64,000 bases of DNA, taken from contig NC_068563.1 in the NCBI RefSeq assembly GCF_022201045.2, forward strand, positions 24,897,001-24,961,000, read 5' to 3'. The DNA is from Citrus sinensis (taxonomy: Eukaryota; Streptophyta; Magnoliopsida; Sapindales; Rutaceae). The notes below the pieces were generated by a model, which saw only the letters and a list, made by a program, of their open reading frames with translations, made no database searches and was not told the DNA's origin. Shown in pieces: positions 61,303 to 64,000 of the stretch. Made by a program: the position numbers and the translations under genes. Within the stretch, counting starts at the first letter, position 1. Every line of letters starts with the position of its first letter.

Positions 61303-61606
61303 CCTTTACAGCAAAATTTTCCATTCCAAATCAGTTGATTGAAATCTTGCAAACTGATATAAAAATTTATAAGACTTCGATTTTATCCATATTATTCCTA
61401 TTTGAAATCAAGTTAATGGATTAACCCAAAAAAAAAAAAGAAAAACTATTTATGAGAAACTAATACAAAAATTTATCATTACCTGTAAACAATATTTTCA
61501 GGAATAATTTGCTGAAATTGATTGATTTTTCAAAAAGGGACGACTGGAAAGGAAATATATAAGGAGGATTAGCCTTTGTCTTCTGTTTGGTAATTGGGAT
61601 TTTGGT

Positions 61607-61637
<31 letters not shown>

Positions 61638-61900
61638 GCAAAGGAGTTTTGGCAAAGAAAGGAAAGGCAGGGTTTCTCTTTTTATGAAGGAAGGCAGCTC
61701 CGCGGAAAAAGAAACTCTTCTTTTTCCTTTTGAGGGGAGGATTCCCGGCCCTGACTGCAGATTCCCAACACCTTCTTTCTCTCCTTTTCAATTAAATTTT
61801 ACTTTTTTTTTTCTTCTTCTTATTATTTTTTTTAATAATTCCGCCAAACAATTAAACAAACAAAACGCTCTCTCTCTCTTCTTCTCCTAATTACGCGTTG
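61303..61900 (-). promoter_or_regulatory. SAP gene leader and probable promoter
   Basis: This is the upstream side of the SAP start, with a TTTC/GAAA microsatellite at 61609-61636 and pyrimidine-rich runs near 61800-61885. Many SAP genes have a 5'-leader intron, but I cannot assign splice sites here with confidence. No TATA box is claimed. Confidence 0.35.
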
Positions 61901-64000
61901 AATAAACGGCTTTGGTTTTGCTTTTGTTTTATGGTTTTTTTATTTATATAATTTTTTTTTTTTTTGGAGTGGCTTAACTCTTAAGGACGAGTATCTTCTG
62001 GAAGCCGGTCAAGTTACGTTTGAGGCCTAAGTTTTTATTTTTTATTTTTTATTTTTATTTTTCAAGAAATTGTTACGCCAAGTTGGACCGTTTCACATCA
62101 GACGCGGAAGGCCACACGGTGGAGACTGGAGATCGATTCTCAATCACCCCTGATGGTTAACATCATGCGGGTCTTTTTCTGGCATCTAAATGTGGGACCC
62201 GTAATGTACATTATTTGACAATATATATTAAAAACTTTTAGGAATTGCCCTTTGATATCGTCCTTTTTGTGAAATGCCCTTTGATGTCTTTCACTTTCAC
62301 TTTTTGGAGTCTTTTTACTTACATGGGTAGGGATTTTTTTTTTTTTTTTTTTTTTTTAGCCGAGTGTTTGAAATTAAAGTTTGATAGATGTAATTTAAAG
62401 GGTAAAATATTAAAATATTTAGTAAATACTAACCGTTATAATTTAAAAATTATATTGATATAATTTTTTATTTATATAATGAAAAATTTATTATATATTT
62501 AATAATTTTATTAAAATTATTATTTAAAATTTATATTTACTACAAATTATTAATTTTGTTTCATAATTATAATTTTTTTCCACGGCATCTCAATCCCAAA
62601 AAGGATCTAAATGGGTGGAGTTAGTGTTAATTCGATTATTATTTTTTTTAAAAGCAACGAATTCGATTTTAGATTGAGTAAAATTGATGCAAAAACTAGT
62701 CCGTAGTGGTGAGCCATAAAAAAAAATTGAAAAAAAAAAGTTCTTGCCATGTCAAATGTATCTCTTTCATTAATTATAAAAAATCGCATAAAAAAATAAA
62801 GCTAATGCTTGCCTCGTTTGAAATTTTATTTTATTTTTTTATTAAAATATTAAAAAGCAAAAAAATTTTCTTATGTTATTACAAGAAATTTTCAAATCAT
62901 TTTAGTAAATTATTAAAAACTATTATTCATTCTTTAATTGTGCTGTAAAATACTATTATCTTCTCTTATGTAAACTCACACCAACGCCCATTGAATTTCA
63001 ATTGTAAATATATTAGTTGTATTGTGCATCCCATTAAAAAAATAATAATAATAACCCACACTAGGGTATTTATTTATTTTTATCTCCACTAAGAATCAAA
63101 CTTCCCCTATCTTACGCGATTGTAAATAATAATTCTAAACACTATCACGTAGTTAAAAAGTTAATAAAAATGACAAAATCTACTCATGTGAAAGTGCACG
63201 GGTTATGGGGTTTTCGTAGTCAAACTCATCTCACATACTCTATTTATCTTGAGCTATATAATGTTCTATGAAATGATATTATTCGTATTAAAGCTTACGT
63301 AGCATTAGAATTGCCCATTTTTATCAAAGATTCTTTGACTTTGTCCATGCTGGCATCCGCGTTTGACTGACGCCAAAAAATGTCTGATGAAATGGCCATG
63401 TGTGATGCACGTGGCTATTTCGGCTGCAATTTCTCTTATCGAGTAGAGAGAGTTGATGAGTTCTTTCTTTCTTTCTTTCTGCAGCTGCAAGTGGTACTGC
63501 CAGCACATGACCACTTGCTCCTTGCAAAGCAGTTGCGTTTTAGATTTTAGTGGCCAAATTGCTCCAATGGGTTGCGGGGCATTCACCACGCCATTATGTC
63601 AAATTGGGTTTTAGCTCCCAACTTGGCATTTTACACGTTTATCATGATTGGCTGCGGATTATGGTGTAGGTGTCGCATCATCCCCACCTTTGGGCTGCGT
63701 GATTGCCTTTTATTATTTGGGCTTAGGCTCGACAGTCTGCAAGTGTAATGTTGCCCGCTTTTATTTAATGAACGGAGCTTTTAACACCCCCTCTAATATC
63801 TTAATAACACCCTCTTGAGCTTTATTTCTTAAGATACCGCCGGTTTAATTTGTAAAATACAAATCTATATTATTAAAATTAATCATCTTTCCATAAAATT
63901 TTTACCCTGAAAAAATATATTTTTAATATTTTTATTTATGAAATACATACAAATCTTAAAATCTTAAAGTTGTATTTCTTCTTAATTATTATGTAGTTTA
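61901..64000. other. Intergenic, no gene seen
   Basis: This is mostly AT-rich DNA with poly-T tracts and a TTTC run at 63462-63480. The stretch 63300-63720 is less AT-rich, and a 94-codon minus-strand frame (63305-63589) crosses it without recognisable motifs. Confidence 0.4.

Noticed and set aside
60835..61338. 167-codon plus-strand frame opposite the SAP gene
   Set aside because: It is a shadow of the GC-rich SAP coding sequence. The minus strand has the complete zinc-finger ligands.
63305..63589. 94-codon minus-strand frame in less AT-rich DNA
   Set aside because: No recognisable motif and overlapping frames are equally open. Treated as chance.
1..64000. tRNA, rRNA or snRNA genes
   Set aside because: I looked for GGTTCGAATCC-type boxes with a matching upstream arm and for rRNA-like stretches. 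Only the SINE's tRNA-like boxes were found. A covariance-model search would settle it.

Overview
The window looks like nuclear DNA of a flowering plant, most likely a eudicot. It is AT-rich, its genes have GT-AG introns, and it holds plant-only families: a WIP zinc-finger factor, the plant PARP3 type, a plant GT29 glycosyltransferase, an A20/AN1 stress-associated protein, and BBE-like, CYP89-like and O-methyltransferase pseudogenes. The transposons are plant types too. A woody rosid such as Citrus would fit, but that is a guess from family content. All repeat boundaries, splice sites and frames below were read by eye without alignment or RNA data.

Layout. 1-20 kb: gene-poor and repeat-rich, with an RNase H remnant at the left edge, a decayed O-methyltransferase (2.5-4.0 kb, minus), a decayed Helitron (5.1-6.8 kb), two MITEs (6.9-7.5 and 8.1-8.65 kb) and several retroelement traces. 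20.3-24.1 kb: an intact two-exon WIP-type C2H2 zinc-finger gene (plus). 24.1-29.8 kb: intergenic, with a PIF/Harbinger-like MITE nested inside a Mutator-like MITE. 30.1-34.2 kb: a 17-exon PARP3 gene (plus) whose sixth exon lacks one base. 35.7-36.9 kb: an intact single-exon GT29 gene (minus, GALT29A-like). 38.2-55.2 kb: a local segmental-duplication array, invaded by a SINE, a Mutator-like MITE, two Helitrons (one carrying a CYP89-like P450 fragment) and an hAT-like element, plus a BBE-like pseudogene broken by a Ty1/copia fragment. 55.2-59.4 kb: a complete MULE with inverted termini and 9-bp target duplications, holding a decayed transposase and a divergent DUF1985 (ULP1-type) fragment. 60.8-61.3 kb: an intact intronless A20/AN1 SAP gene (minus). 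The remainder shows no gene.

Four host genes appear to have a function: WIP factor, PARP3 (unless the frameshift is real), GALT29A-like and SAP. They look like independent single-gene transcription units and nothing suggests a shared pathway. The most informative structure is 38-55 kb. Paralogous copies of the duplicated segment preserve the uninterrupted state of several transposon insertion sites, so element boundaries and relative ages can be read from this one window. I found no new defence or biosynthetic system. The strongest leads are the PARP3 single-base lesion, the Helitron with a captured P450 piece, and the composite MULE.
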